Origin: Bacteriovorax sp.
Lineage (GTDB): Bacteria > Bdellovibrionota > Bacteriovoracia > Bacteriovoracales > Bacteriovoracaceae
Assembly (NCBI GenBank): GCA_014377485.1
Contig: JACMPM010000024.1
Coordinates: 17,194 to 81,193 of the forward strand
Direction: 5' to 3'
Length of the DNA: 64,000 nucleotides
Shown: in pieces, positions 25,143 through 34,190 of the stretch
Position numbering within the stretch: the first letter of the stretch is position 1
How the letters are laid out: every line of letters starts with the position of its first letter
Made by a program: the position numbers and the translations under genes
Notes under the pieces: model-generated
Seen by the model: only the letters and a program-made list of their open reading frames with translations
Databases searched by the model: none
What the model was told of the DNA's origin: nothing

Positions 25143-25970
25143 ATGAATCTTTCGCAAAATGAAAACTATTCAGTCAACTCTCAACTTCGGCAACTCACAG
25201 AGGCCTACATGGCCCGGCATTCAGGTTTATCTCTTAATGCCCTTGCAGTGAGATGCGGAGTTCCTGCCACAACGATGCGCAGGCTTATGCAAAAAAGTCC
25301 TGAAGGTGAACAAAAAAGTGAGTTAGCTCCACACTCTGTACTCTCTCTTATTTCTTACCTTTTAAAAGAAAAAAAAATATCTTCACTCCTTAAAAAAATA
25401 GACGGACCAGTTGCAGAACTTCTCAATCGCTGCTTTGATCAATTTATTTTCGATGAAGAATCTTCAAGTCATACTCTCGATTCAGATCTCAATACAATCT
25501 TCCAGGATAAAACATGCTATCTCATCTATAAATTGGCCGCGAATCAATGTGGTACAACAATGGATGAAGTCAAAAATATTTTTGGATTATCTGGATTGCA
25601 GAAATTAAGTGAGCTGATTGAAAAAAATTGGATCGTAGCCGATAAAGATAATAATGATAAACTTCACGCTAGAGAAAAAAACTTCTCAGTAGATCTTGGA
25701 CTCGCTCATCAACTTACCCACTCGTTAGTTGATTTCTATAAGCCTCGTGACGTAGAGGCTGGCTACAACCTGTTTTATTCGTTGTCGGAAGGTATGAATG
25801 AAAGCGGCATCAAGAAAATAAAAGAAATTGAAAAAGACGCTGTTAAAAAAATATATGAACTAATGAATGATATAAAAAATCATGGTGAGATTGCCTACTT
25901 CGCCGTGATTTTATCAGATGTTTTAGGCTTAACACCAATTAAAAATAATAATGAAGGAGTTCTTCAATGA
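25143..25970 (+). CDS. TIGR02147-type (DUF4423) helix-turn-helix regulator
   Basis: The product has 275 residues from the ATG at 25143. The N-terminal region LRQLTEAYMARHSGLSLNAL and AVRCGVPATTMRRLM form a helix-turn-helix in which the second helix would read DNA. The remainder is helical. The length and the helical C-terminus agree with the TIGR02147 family, which is expanded in Fibrobacter and in Bdellovibrio-like bacteria and is thought to regulate transcription. A hairpin right before the start suggests autoregulation. Its stop overlaps the next start (ATGA at 25967-25970), tying it to a small exported protein. The family call rests on overall architecture and is moderate. Confidence 0.6.
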   Translation: MNLSQNENYSVNSQLRQLTEAYMARHSGLSLNALAVRCGVPATTMRRLMQKSPEGEQKSELAPHSVLSLISYLLKEKKISSLLKKIDGPVAELLNRCFDQFIFDEESSSHTLDSDLNTIFQDKTCYLIYKLAANQCGTTMDEVKNIFGLSGLQKLSELIEKNWIVADKDNNDKLHAREKNFSVDLGLAHQLTHSLVDFYKPRDVEAGYNLFYSLSEGMNESGIKKIKEIEKDAVKKIYELMNDIKNHGEIAYFAVILSDVLGLTPIKNNNEGVLQ

Positions 25971-26284
25971 AAAAATTAATAGCTGCCCTGTTGCTTACGA
26001 TTGCCATTTTTAATACTGCTTTGGCCGAAGACTTAAGTCCAATCGATATTCTGATAAGGCAAGGCCTGCAAGTAAAAATGGGAGAGCTCACTGGAGCGGG
26101 ATCAAAATTTTCGGTTCATAGTTTGGCAGGTCTCGTGTTGCCAGACGGAGTTTTGATGAAAGAAGATTGTAGCGCAATTATTGTGAAATCAAGTGCTGAC
26201 CCAAAGGTCTCAGACATTATAAAAATAAAAGTCCAAGACCATGAAATCGCAGCATCAGAATTTATTGGATTCGTTATTCGCTAA
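25967..26284 (+). CDS. Small exported protein coupled to the regulator
   Basis: The product has 105 residues with a signal peptide (MKKLIAALLLTIAIFNTALA). The mature 85 residues contain one cysteine (EDCSAI) and look like a small beta sandwich. The start overlaps the regulator stop by four bases and GAAGGAG lies upstream inside the regulator gene, so the two genes are co-translated. A regulator and its exported partner in one unit could form a sensing pair, which is inference. No homologue is recognised. The gene ends one base before the next convergent gene. Confidence 0.6.
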   Translation: MKKLIAALLLTIAIFNTALAEDLSPIDILIRQGLQVKMGELTGAGSKFSVHSLAGLVLPDGVLMKEDCSAIIVKSSADPKVSDIIKIKVQDHEIAASEFIGFVIR

Positions 26285-26285
26285 A

Positions 26286-26738
26286 TTATTTCAGGTGAAA
26301 ATTTTTTATAGTTGCCTGAAGTGCATTAACAGTATCTTTTAGTTCTTGAAAATCAATTTTCATTTTTTCGATATCTTGATTTTTAAGAGTTAATATATCG
26401 GCCTTAAGTTTTTCAGTTTCACTTAAGTCTTTTGATGCCACAGCTGGAGATGTTTTTTTCTCGCCTAGTTGTGGCTCAACTTTTTTTAATTCAGTTTCTT
26501 TTATTACTTTCACTACATCTTCTAACGACTTTAGTTTTTTAGAATTTTCATCCAACTTACTTTCCATATTTTTAAGAGAAGCAGCTAAATCGACGAGATA
26601 TTTATCAATCACTTCAATTCGTTCTTGTTTGTTTAGTCCGGCATTATCAATCGATTGATAAGTTTTTATTTCGGCCATAGCGGGGATTGAAGCGGATAAC
26701 ATTATGATTGAGATAAGCGTTCCTAATAAAGTTTTCAC
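26286..26738 (-). CDS. Exported coiled-coil protein, unknown function
   Basis: I choose the GTG at 26738, because GGAG lies nine bases upstream; a TTG at 26753 is an alternative. The product has about 150 residues with a signal peptide (MKTLLGTLISIIMLSASIPA). Two coiled-coil stretches follow, SLKNMESKLDENSKKLKSLE and ILTLKNQDIEKMKIDFQELK, split by a short Pro-rich gap. It is likely a periplasmic oligomer. No family is recognised. The gene converges with the regulator operon and diverges from phnD. Confidence 0.6.
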   Translation of the reverse strand: MKTLLGTLISIIMLSASIPAMAEIKTYQSIDNAGLNKQERIEVIDKYLVDLAASLKNMESKLDENSKKLKSLEDVVKVIKETELKKVEPQLGEKKTSPAVASKDLSETEKLKADILTLKNQDIEKMKIDFQELKDTVNALQATIKNFHLK

Positions 26739-26901
26739 TGCATTATTCTCCAAGTATTGGTTTATTTATAAAAAAATTATCATTAATTTTGTAAAAAGGC
26801 CCTTAAAACCAATTCCTGACTAACCAATTCAAATATTATGTGCTATTTTAAGCCTTCAATTTTTAGATATAAACCGTTGAATTCTTATAAGGAGTTTTTC
26901 C

Positions 26902-27807
26902 ATGCTGATCTTGAAAAGACCGTTACTTGGACTTTTGCTTCTTGCAGTTTCTTTTACTACTTTTGCTGAAGACAAACTTGGAACTAGAGAAAACCCGGTT
27001 AAAATTTATTTCACTCCTTCGGTTGATGCGAACTCTATCGCGACAAACTCAGAACACTTTTTAAAATTTATGGAAAAAGAAACAGGTCTTTTTTACAAGT
27101 CTGGAATTCCATCAAACTATATCGCGGTGGTAGAAGCTTTTGGTTCTTCTAGAGCAGATATCGCTGTTATGAATTCTTTCGGATACTTGCTTGCCAATAC
27201 AAAATTCGGCGCTGAGGCAAAATTAAAAACTCTTCGCCATGGCAAAGATTATTACGCTGGAGCAATCTACGTAAATGCCAACTCTGGAATTAAAACGCTT
27301 AAAGATTTAAATGGAAAAAAATTCGCATACACTGATGCTTCATCAACATCAGGATATCTATTTCCTCTTAAGATTATGAACGATAATAAAATCAAACTTG
27401 CCAATACAACTTTTGCGATTAAACACGACAACGTTATCACTATGATTTACCAGGGGCAGGTTGATGCCGGAGCTGCCTTCTATTCAGACGCCTATGATGG
27501 AAAAATCAAAGATGCCAGAGAGAGAGTTCTTACTCAGTTTCCAGATGTAGAAAAGAAAGTGCTTGTTTTAAAAATCACTGATCATATTCCAAACGATCCA
27601 TTTGTTTTTAGAAAAGGTATGCCTGCTGACATTACTAAAAAATTCATCGATGGTTTAAATAAATACCTTGCGACTAAAGATGGAAAAGAAGCATTTAAAA
27701 GTATCTACGCTGTTGATGGTGTCGTTCCTGCGACAAACAAAGACTATGATGACCTAAGAAAAGTTTTAAAAGCAACTAATACAGATGTTTCTTCTTTAAT
27801 TAAATAA
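26902..27807 (+). CDS. phnD: Phosphonate/phosphite/phosphate ABC transporter, binding protein
   Basis: The product has 301 residues with a signal peptide (MLILKRPLLGLLLLAVSFTT). It is a periplasmic type-II binding protein of the PhnD/PtxB group. The start VKIYFTPSVDANSI and the RADIAVMNSFGYLLANT stretch are typical. So are IKTLKDLNGKKFAYTDASS, STSGYLFPLKIM and the QVDAGAAFYSDAYDG segment. AAGGAG precedes the ATG. It is the first gene of a three-gene uptake operon. Relatives bind phosphonates, phosphite or phosphate, and some bind other anions, so the ligand cannot be read from the sequence. Confidence 0.85.
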   Translation: MLILKRPLLGLLLLAVSFTTFAEDKLGTRENPVKIYFTPSVDANSIATNSEHFLKFMEKETGLFYKSGIPSNYIAVVEAFGSSRADIAVMNSFGYLLANTKFGAEAKLKTLRHGKDYYAGAIYVNANSGIKTLKDLNGKKFAYTDASSTSGYLFPLKIMNDNKIKLANTTFAIKHDNVITMIYQGQVDAGAAFYSDAYDGKIKDARERVLTQFPDVEKKVLVLKITDHIPNDPFVFRKGMPADITKKFIDGLNKYLATKDGKEAFKSIYAVDGVVPATNKDYDDLRKVLKATNTDVSSLIK

Positions 27808-27831
27808 GTCCTAATTTTTGGGTGAGTTGAT

Positions 27832-28590
27832 ATGTTAGAAATCAAAAATCTTGAGAAAGTTTATCCCAATGGTCACCACGCTTTAAAAGATATTTCTTTT
27901 AGCGTACCCAAAGGAGAATTTTTAGTCGTTATTGGTCTTTCGGGATCGGGAAAATCGACAATGCTAAGATGTATTAACCGTCTTCATGATCCAACGGGAG
28001 GAGAAATTCTTTTTAACGGAGTTGATTCAACTAAGTTAAAAGGATCCAGTCTTCGCAAGATGAGATCGGAAATCGGAATGATCTTCCAACATTTCAATCT
28101 CATCCCAAGAAAGACAGTCATGGCGAATGTTCTTTCGGGAAATCTTTCTCGAACAGGAGTATTGAAATCTATTCTTGGTATATATGATCCAGAAGTAGTT
28201 GAACGCGCAAAAAAATATATCGACATTGTTGGACTTAAAGGCAAAGAGAAAAATCGCGCTGACAATCTCTCTGGTGGACAACAGCAACGTGTTTCAATTG
28301 CTCGTGCGCTTATGCAAAATCCAAAAATTTTATTAGCTGATGAACCTGTAGCTTCTCTCGATCCTGCAACTTCTCACTCAGTTATGCAATATCTTAAAAA
28401 AGTTAACGAAGAACTTGGCGTAACAGTTATCTGCAACCTCCACTTTCTTTCATTAGTTCGCCAATACGCCCATAGAGTCGTTGCCCTTAAGCACGGAAAA
28501 TTGATTTACGATGGTAGACCATTAGAGATCAGTGAAGAATGGTTTAAAACGATTTACGGCGAAGATGCTGTAGAAGTGACGATTAACTAA
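27832..28590 (+). CDS. phnC: Phosphonate-type ABC transporter, ATPase
   Basis: The product has 252 residues and is cytoplasmic. Walker A is GLSGSGKST, the Q-loop is FQHFNLIPR, the signature is LSGGQQQRVSIARAL, and Walker B is ILLADEPVASLDP. The PhnC family is further marked by the CNLHFLSLVRQYAHRVVALK stretch around the H-loop. It powers import with phnD (24 bases upstream) and phnE (20 bases downstream). Confidence 0.9.
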   Translation: MLEIKNLEKVYPNGHHALKDISFSVPKGEFLVVIGLSGSGKSTMLRCINRLHDPTGGEILFNGVDSTKLKGSSLRKMRSEIGMIFQHFNLIPRKTVMANVLSGNLSRTGVLKSILGIYDPEVVERAKKYIDIVGLKGKEKNRADNLSGGQQQRVSIARALMQNPKILLADEPVASLDPATSHSVMQYLKKVNEELGVTVICNLHFLSLVRQYAHRVVALKHGKLIYDGRPLEISEEWFKTIYGEDAVEVTIN

Positions 28591-28610
28591 AAAATTATTA
28601 GAGATTACTT

Positions 28611-29660
28611 ATGCAAAAAATAATTAAGCGAAAAGCAAATAAACAAGTACAAATAATAAAGGCATTTATCCTTGATGCACTATCTTGGGCCTATATTGCA
28701 CTTGTCAGTTATAAAATCATTTACGAAAAAATAATAATCGATGTTCGCTACCCGGAATTTGCCTGGAAACAACCGATTTACTCACTATACTTTGGTATAG
28801 CTGTTTCGATCATTTTCTTTTTTACTAATTTTTCACTAGGAAAAGGTCTATTTGGTCTGATTAAAATAGATGAAAATGATTCGGCCACCAGCAAACCCTT
28901 TGCTTTTCTCGGTTATCTTTTAATCGCTTTGACTTTTCTTACTGGATTTTACGTCTCTCAAGTTTCAATTAAAGAATTTTTTTCGGCCAACGGTCTTGAA
29001 GGCGCAAAAAGAATATTCACAGCTCTAATTCACCCAAACTGGGGAATTTTTGAACAAGGTTTATTCGCGGCCATTGAAACAATTTACATGGCCTTCATTG
29101 CAACGGCCATCGCCATTCCAATTGCTTTTATCCTTGGATTTTTTGCGGCCAGAAACTTGATGAGTGGAAATAAATTTGCATTTTTCTGTTACAGCGCACT
29201 TCGTGCCGTTTTAAATATTTCTCGTTCAATTGAACCTTTGGTCTGGGCAATTATCTTCTCAGTTTGGGTTGGTATCGGGCCATTTTCAGGGATGCTCGCT
29301 CTTTGCTTGCACTCAATTGCATCTTTAACAAAACAATACTCTGAACAAATTGAATCAATCAACGATGGCCCCGTTGAGGCCATAACAGCGACTGGAGCGC
29401 ATCCCATTCAAGTAGTTTGGTTTGGTGTCGTTCCTCAAATTGTTCTTCCTTATCTGTCATATACAATTTATCGCTGGGACATCAACGTTCGTATGGCAAC
29501 TGTCATCGGTTTAGTTGGTGGAGGTGGTATCGGAAACCTTTTAATGCAATACCAAGGACAGGCCCGTTGGAGTGAAGTTGGTTTACTGGTTATTCTGATT
29601 GCTGCGATCGTTTGGACAATGGACTGGGCATCTTCAGTTATAAGAGAAGCTCTAAAGTAA
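28611..29660 (+). CDS. phnE: Phosphonate-type ABC transporter, permease
   Basis: The product has 349 residues with about six to seven membrane helices. The first 100 residues hold three helices beyond the usual core. The core has the permease loop EAITATGAHPIQVVWFGVVP, which docks to PhnC, and the family strand RMATVIGLVGGGGIGNLLMQ. One permease gene is present rather than the split phnE1/phnE2 of some genomes, so it presumably works as a homodimer. No terminator is evident before dppA, which starts 73 bases downstream. Confidence 0.88.
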   Translation: MQKIIKRKANKQVQIIKAFILDALSWAYIALVSYKIIYEKIIIDVRYPEFAWKQPIYSLYFGIAVSIIFFFTNFSLGKGLFGLIKIDENDSATSKPFAFLGYLLIALTFLTGFYVSQVSIKEFFSANGLEGAKRIFTALIHPNWGIFEQGLFAAIETIYMAFIATAIAIPIAFILGFFAARNLMSGNKFAFFCYSALRAVLNISRSIEPLVWAIIFSVWVGIGPFSGMLALCLHSIASLTKQYSEQIESINDGPVEAITATGAHPIQVVWFGVVPQIVLPYLSYTIYRWDINVRMATVIGLVGGGGIGNLLMQYQGQARWSEVGLLVILIAAIVWTMDWASSVIREALK

Positions 29661-29733
29661 ATTGGGCTTGTCAAAAGATCACAGGCAATTAACAATAAAT
29701 CGGTTCAATTAATTTTATTTCAAGAGGTTGTTA

Positions 29734-31314
29734 ATGAATAAATTCATTCTCACATGTGTTCTCTTTTTATCTGCACTCAGCGTGCATGCAAAAAGCTTTG
29801 TGTACTGCTCAGAAGGATCTCCAAGTTCATTTAACCCACAGTTGGTTACAGATGGAACTTCTACTAACGCAACGGCAGGAGTCCTTTATAATGGACTTGT
29901 AGAATTTCAAATCGGTACGACAAAAATTGTTCCAGCATTGGCAGAGTCTTGGGAAATATCTAAAGACAAGATGACTTATACTTTTAAACTTAGAAAAGGT
30001 GTTAAGTTTCATACCACAAAATATTTCACTCCAACTCGCGACTTCAATGCTACCGACGTACTATTTTCAATCGATCGCCAACGGTTAGCATCTCATCCAT
30101 TCCATTTAGTGAGTGGTGGAAAGTATGAATACTTTGACGGCATGGAAATGGGAAAAATTATAAAAGAAGTTAAAGCTCTTGACCCATATCTTGTTCAAAT
30201 CACTCTTAGTTCTCCTGAAGCCCCATTCCTTGCAAACATGGCTATGAGTTTTATGGGAATCCTCTCTGAAGAATACGGAGCAAAACTGACAGCTGCTAAT
30301 AAAAAAGCAGATATGGATAATTTCCCAGTTGGTACAAGTGCTTTTATTTTTCAATCATATGCTAAAGATAGCGTAATTAAATACACTAGCAACCCTCAGT
30401 ACTGGGGCAAGCATGGAAATATCGACAAGTTAATTTTCGCCATTACTCCAGACGCAAATGTTCGACACCAAAAATTGAAAACTGGCGAATGCCAATTTGT
30501 GAACGAACCAAGCCCGGCCGATATTCCTGAAATGAAGAAAAATCCTGCTTTAACTGTTATGCAAGATGCAGGATTAAACATTGGTTATCTTTCAATGAAC
30601 GTGACAAAAAAACCTTTTGATAATCTTCTTGTCAGACAAGCAATCAACCACGCTCTTAATAAAAAATCATATATCGACGCTATTTATCTTGGGAATGCAA
30701 TCATTGCTAAAAACCCAATTCCTCCAACTATCTGGTCATATAATGATTCTGTAAAAGATTATGAATACAGCCCGGAAAAAGCGAAAGCACTTCTAGCAAA
30801 GGCCGGTCTTCCTAATGGATTTGAAACAGAAATTTGGACTCTTCCAGTATCACGCCCATACAACCCAAACGGAAAAAAAATGGGTGAACTTATGCAAGCT
30901 GATTTAGCAAAAGTAGGAATCAAAGTTAAACTTTTAACTTTTGACTGGCCGACATACCTAAAGAAAGCAAGTCAGGGGGATCAACAGATGTTACAAATGG
31001 GATGGACTGGAGATAATGGAGATCCAGACAACTTCTTAAATACTCTTCTTGGATGTGGAGCTATCAAAGGTGGAAGTAACTACTCTATGTGGTGTGATAA
31101 AAAATTCAACCAGGCAGTAGTAGAAGCAAAAACAACTCCTGATATGAAAAAAAGGTCTAGTCTCTATAAAGAAGCACAAAAAATATTTAAAGAGCAAGCT
31201 CCTTGGGTAACACTTGCACACTCGACTGTGTTTAAAGCAATGGCAAAAAATATTAAAGGCTATAAAGTAGATCCTCTTGGACACGATAGTTTTAATCTAG
31301 TCAATGTTGAATAG
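29734..31314 (+). CDS. dppA: Dipeptide/oligopeptide ABC transporter, binding protein
   Basis: The product has 526 residues with a signal peptide (MNKFILTCVLFLSALSVHA). The SBP_bac_5 fold is shown by VYCSEGSPSSFNPQLVTDGT, then YTFKLRKGVKFH, then DNLLVRQAINHALNKKSYID. The DGDPDNFL region of DppA appears as WTGDNGDPDNFLNTLLG. The start at 29734 follows AAGAGG at six bases; a TTG at 29728 is in frame but badly placed. It opens a five-gene dpp operon with DppBCDF downstream. Capture of di- or short peptides in the periplasm is likely, though related proteins bind heme or sugars. Confidence 0.88.
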   Translation: MNKFILTCVLFLSALSVHAKSFVYCSEGSPSSFNPQLVTDGTSTNATAGVLYNGLVEFQIGTTKIVPALAESWEISKDKMTYTFKLRKGVKFHTTKYFTPTRDFNATDVLFSIDRQRLASHPFHLVSGGKYEYFDGMEMGKIIKEVKALDPYLVQITLSSPEAPFLANMAMSFMGILSEEYGAKLTAANKKADMDNFPVGTSAFIFQSYAKDSVIKYTSNPQYWGKHGNIDKLIFAITPDANVRHQKLKTGECQFVNEPSPADIPEMKKNPALTVMQDAGLNIGYLSMNVTKKPFDNLLVRQAINHALNKKSYIDAIYLGNAIIAKNPIPPTIWSYNDSVKDYEYSPEKAKALLAKAGLPNGFETEIWTLPVSRPYNPNGKKMGELMQADLAKVGIKVKLLTFDWPTYLKKASQGDQQMLQMGWTGDNGDPDNFLNTLLGCGAIKGGSNYSMWCDKKFNQAVVEAKTTPDMKKRSSLYKEAQKIFKEQAPWVTLAHSTVFKAMAKNIKGYKVDPLGHDSFNLVNVE

Positions 31315-31328
31315 GACACTATTAATTA

Positions 31329-32345
31329 ATGAAATTTTTTCTTAAGAAATTTTTAGATCTCATACCGACTCTTCTTGGAATTAGCTTAATCTGTTTTTTT
31401 ATGATCAGACTAATTCCAGGAGATCCGGTTTTAAATTTAGTGGGTGAACGCGGTGTTGATCCAGTTAGATATCTCGAAATGAAAAAAGCCTTAGGCCTTG
31501 ATCTTCCTATCATCGAACAATTCTGGCATTTCTTAAAAAATGCCTTTCATGGCAATTTAGGTACATCAATCGTTTCAAATAATTCAGTTTGGTTTGAATT
31601 TATGGAACGCTTTCCAGCGACAATTGAACTAAGCCTGGTTGCTTTATTTTTTGCGACTCTTATAGGTATTCCGCTGGGAATTTATGCGGCCATTAAAAGA
31701 AATAGTTTCTTCGATTATTTTTTAATGAGCAGCTCGCTCATTGGATACTCTATGCCAATCTTTTGGTGGGGACTTATCCTCATATTGATTTTCTCGGTTA
31801 AACTTGGGCTCACACCCGTTTCAGGCCGAATTGATTTAACTTTTGATATCCCACTTTTTTCTGGTCTTTATTTAATCGATACACTTCAATCAGCAGTTCT
31901 TAAGGCCGATGGTCTTAAACCTTTCTGGAGTGCCATTAAACATCTTATCCTTCCTGCAACGGCCTTGGGGACTATTCCACTTGCTGTTATTGCACGAATG
32001 ACTAGATCTTCGATGTTGGAAGTTTTAGGCGAAGATTATATTAGAACCGCTCGTGCCAAAGGTATGAGTAAAACGCGGATCATTTATATTCATGCTCTAA
32101 GGAATGCTTTGGTGCCTATTGTAACTACCCTCGCTCTTTTATTTGGGTCTATTATAACTGGTGCAATTTTAACTGAGACTATTTTCTCATGGCCGGGAAT
32201 CGGCAAATGGATTGTACAAAGTATCACCTCTCGCGATTATCCCGTCATTCAAGGTGGAGTGCTGATCATTTCATTTATTATCATCATGACTAATATTATT
32301 GTCGATGTGATCTATTATTTCTTAAACCCTAAGATGCGTAACTAA
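31329..32345 (+). CDS. dppB: Dipeptide ABC transporter permease DppB
   Basis: The product has 338 residues and six membrane helices. The N-terminal MIRLIPGDPVLNLVGERG and the permease loop EDYIRTARAKGMSKTRIIY are diagnostic of the DppB/OppB family. The C-terminus includes TETIFSWPGIGKWIV. The stop codon shares one base with the dppC start (TAATG), so translation is coupled. It forms the inner-membrane channel with DppC. Confidence 0.92.
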   Translation: MKFFLKKFLDLIPTLLGISLICFFMIRLIPGDPVLNLVGERGVDPVRYLEMKKALGLDLPIIEQFWHFLKNAFHGNLGTSIVSNNSVWFEFMERFPATIELSLVALFFATLIGIPLGIYAAIKRNSFFDYFLMSSSLIGYSMPIFWWGLILILIFSVKLGLTPVSGRIDLTFDIPLFSGLYLIDTLQSAVLKADGLKPFWSAIKHLILPATALGTIPLAVIARMTRSSMLEVLGEDYIRTARAKGMSKTRIIYIHALRNALVPIVTTLALLFGSIITGAILTETIFSWPGIGKWIVQSITSRDYPVIQGGVLIISFIIIMTNIIVDVIYYFLNPKMRN

Positions 32346-33211
32346 TGAAGATATTTTTTAGCGAACTCTTTTTTGAATTAAAAAAAAACTGCGGTGCCAT
32401 GATTGGAATCGTCTTTATAATTTTTAGTTTATTTATTGCATTTCTGGCACCACTAATTGCACCCCATAACCCCACTGAAGTTTTTGCGGATGCATTAAGA
32501 CTTCCACCTTCTTTTATTTCAGGTGGAAAAGCAGGATTTTTCTTTGGTACCGATGATATTGGTCGAGACCTTTTAAGCAGGCTAATTTATGGTTCTCGTA
32601 TTTCACTCTCTGTTGGATTTAGCGTTGTAGTTATCTCTTTAATCTCTGGAACTTTTTTAGGTGTTGTCTCAGGATATTATGGTGGAATGATCGACAGGCT
32701 TATTATGCGCCTTACTGACTTAATTATGTCACTTCCAAGTATTTTATTTGCCATTGTTATAGTCGCGGTTTTAGGTCCTGGAATCACCAACGCAATAGTC
32801 GCTGTCAGCGTAGTTGCTGTTCCCAATTTTATTCGTATTATCAGAGCGCAAGTTATGGTGGAAAAAAACCGTCAATATGTTCAAGCAGCAAAACTTTTTG
32901 GTGCTGGAAATGCTAGAATCATGTTTATTGAAATTCTTCCTAACTGTATGGCGCCTTTAATAGTTCAGGCCAGTCTTGGATTCAGCGATGGAATCCTAAA
33001 CGTGGCGGCCTTGGGATTTTTAGGTTTGGGAGCTCAAGCACCAATGTCTGAATGGGGAACGATGCTCTCAGATGCTAGAAGTTATATAGAGAGCTCGCCT
33101 TGGATGGTGACTCTACCGGGCATATGTATTCTTTTAACAGTTTTATCTTTTAATCTTTTAGGTGATGGACTCAGAGATGCTCTGGACCCACGCTTAAAGA
33201 AGCAGAATTAA
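32345..33211 (+). CDS. dppC: Dipeptide ABC transporter permease DppC
   Basis: The product has 288 residues. Family marks are the N-terminal LAPLIAPHNPTEVF, the FGTDDIGRDLLSRLIYGSRI turn, the KNRQYVQAAKLFGAGNARIM coupling loop and the ALGFLGLGAQAPMSEWGTML segment. It has six membrane helices and pairs with DppB. The dppD gene begins two bases after its stop. Confidence 0.92.
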   Translation: MKIFFSELFFELKKNCGAMIGIVFIIFSLFIAFLAPLIAPHNPTEVFADALRLPPSFISGGKAGFFFGTDDIGRDLLSRLIYGSRISLSVGFSVVVISLISGTFLGVVSGYYGGMIDRLIMRLTDLIMSLPSILFAIVIVAVLGPGITNAIVAVSVVAVPNFIRIIRAQVMVEKNRQYVQAAKLFGAGNARIMFIEILPNCMAPLIVQASLGFSDGILNVAALGFLGLGAQAPMSEWGTMLSDARSYIESSPWMVTLPGICILLTVLSFNLLGDGLRDALDPRLKKQN

Positions 33212-33212
33212 T

Positions 33213-34190
33213 ATGAGTGAGAATCTATTAGATATTAAAGATCTCAATATTTTTTTTAAATCCGATAAAAATCCCGAGCCTATTCACGCTGTCCGCGATT
33301 TAAGTTTTTCACTTAAACAAGGAGAGATGCTGGGAGTTGTAGGAGAATCTGGTTCTGGAAAAAGCATTACCAATCTCGCCCTCATGGGAATTTTAGGTGA
33401 TGGCGCTATCGTTAAAGCAAGGGAGTGCTCGTTTAACGGCAGAGAACTTTTATCTCTCAAAGAACGTGAATGGCAAAAAGTTCGTGGTGGTGAAATTGCC
33501 ATGATTTTCCAAGACCCCATGACGGCCCTAAATCCTTTTCTTACTGTTGAATTTCAAATAGTCGAAACGATCCTCGCCCATTTAAATATTTCTAAATCAG
33601 AAGCAAAAAATAAAGCGATTGAACTTTTATTACAAGTGGGAATCACCTCTCCCAAAGACCGTTTAAAATCTTATCCCTTTGAACTATCAGGCGGAATGGC
33701 CCAAAGAGTGATGATTGCCATGGCGATTTCAACCGGACCAAAACTTTTAATTGCTGATGAACCAACAACGGCCCTTGATGTAACGATTCAAAAACAAATA
33801 TTAACTTTGATCAAGTCCCTTCAAGAAAAAAATAATATGTCCGTTATACTCGTGACTCACGACCTGGGCGTGGTCAGTGAATTTAGTGAACGAGTTCAAG
33901 TTATGTACGCTGGCGAATTGGTAGAAACAGGAAATACATCAGATTTAATTAAAAATCCTCATCACCCCTATACCTTTGGACTTTTGAGTTCGCGTCCTGG
34001 GGCCGTAGAAAGACTCGCTAAAACTCCCCTAGCTTCTATTGCTGGAATCGTCCCGGCGTTTCATCAAAGACCTGTAGGCTGCCAATTCAATCCTCGTTGT
34101 GTTCATGTACAAGAAGATTGTAAGAAAGGAAGTATTCCAATAGAGCGTGGTGTGCGTTGTCTTCATCCCATGATGGAGGCCTTGTCATGA
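33213..34190 (+). CDS. dppD: Dipeptide ABC transporter ATPase DppD
   Basis: The product has 325 residues. Walker A is GESGSGKSIT, the signature is LSGGMAQRVMIAMAI and Walker B is LLIADEPTTALDV. The C-terminal oligopeptide-transporter extension carries the cysteines in CQFNPRCVHVQEDC and VRCLHP, which in DppD-type ATPases can hold an iron-sulfur cluster. It functions as a heterodimer with DppF, whose start overlaps its stop (ATGA). Confidence 0.92.
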   Translation: MSENLLDIKDLNIFFKSDKNPEPIHAVRDLSFSLKQGEMLGVVGESGSGKSITNLALMGILGDGAIVKARECSFNGRELLSLKEREWQKVRGGEIAMIFQDPMTALNPFLTVEFQIVETILAHLNISKSEAKNKAIELLLQVGITSPKDRLKSYPFELSGGMAQRVMIAMAISTGPKLLIADEPTTALDVTIQKQILTLIKSLQEKNNMSVILVTHDLGVVSEFSERVQVMYAGELVETGNTSDLIKNPHHPYTFGLLSSRPGAVERLAKTPLASIAGIVPAFHQRPVGCQFNPRCVHVQEDCKKGSIPIERGVRCLHPMMEALS

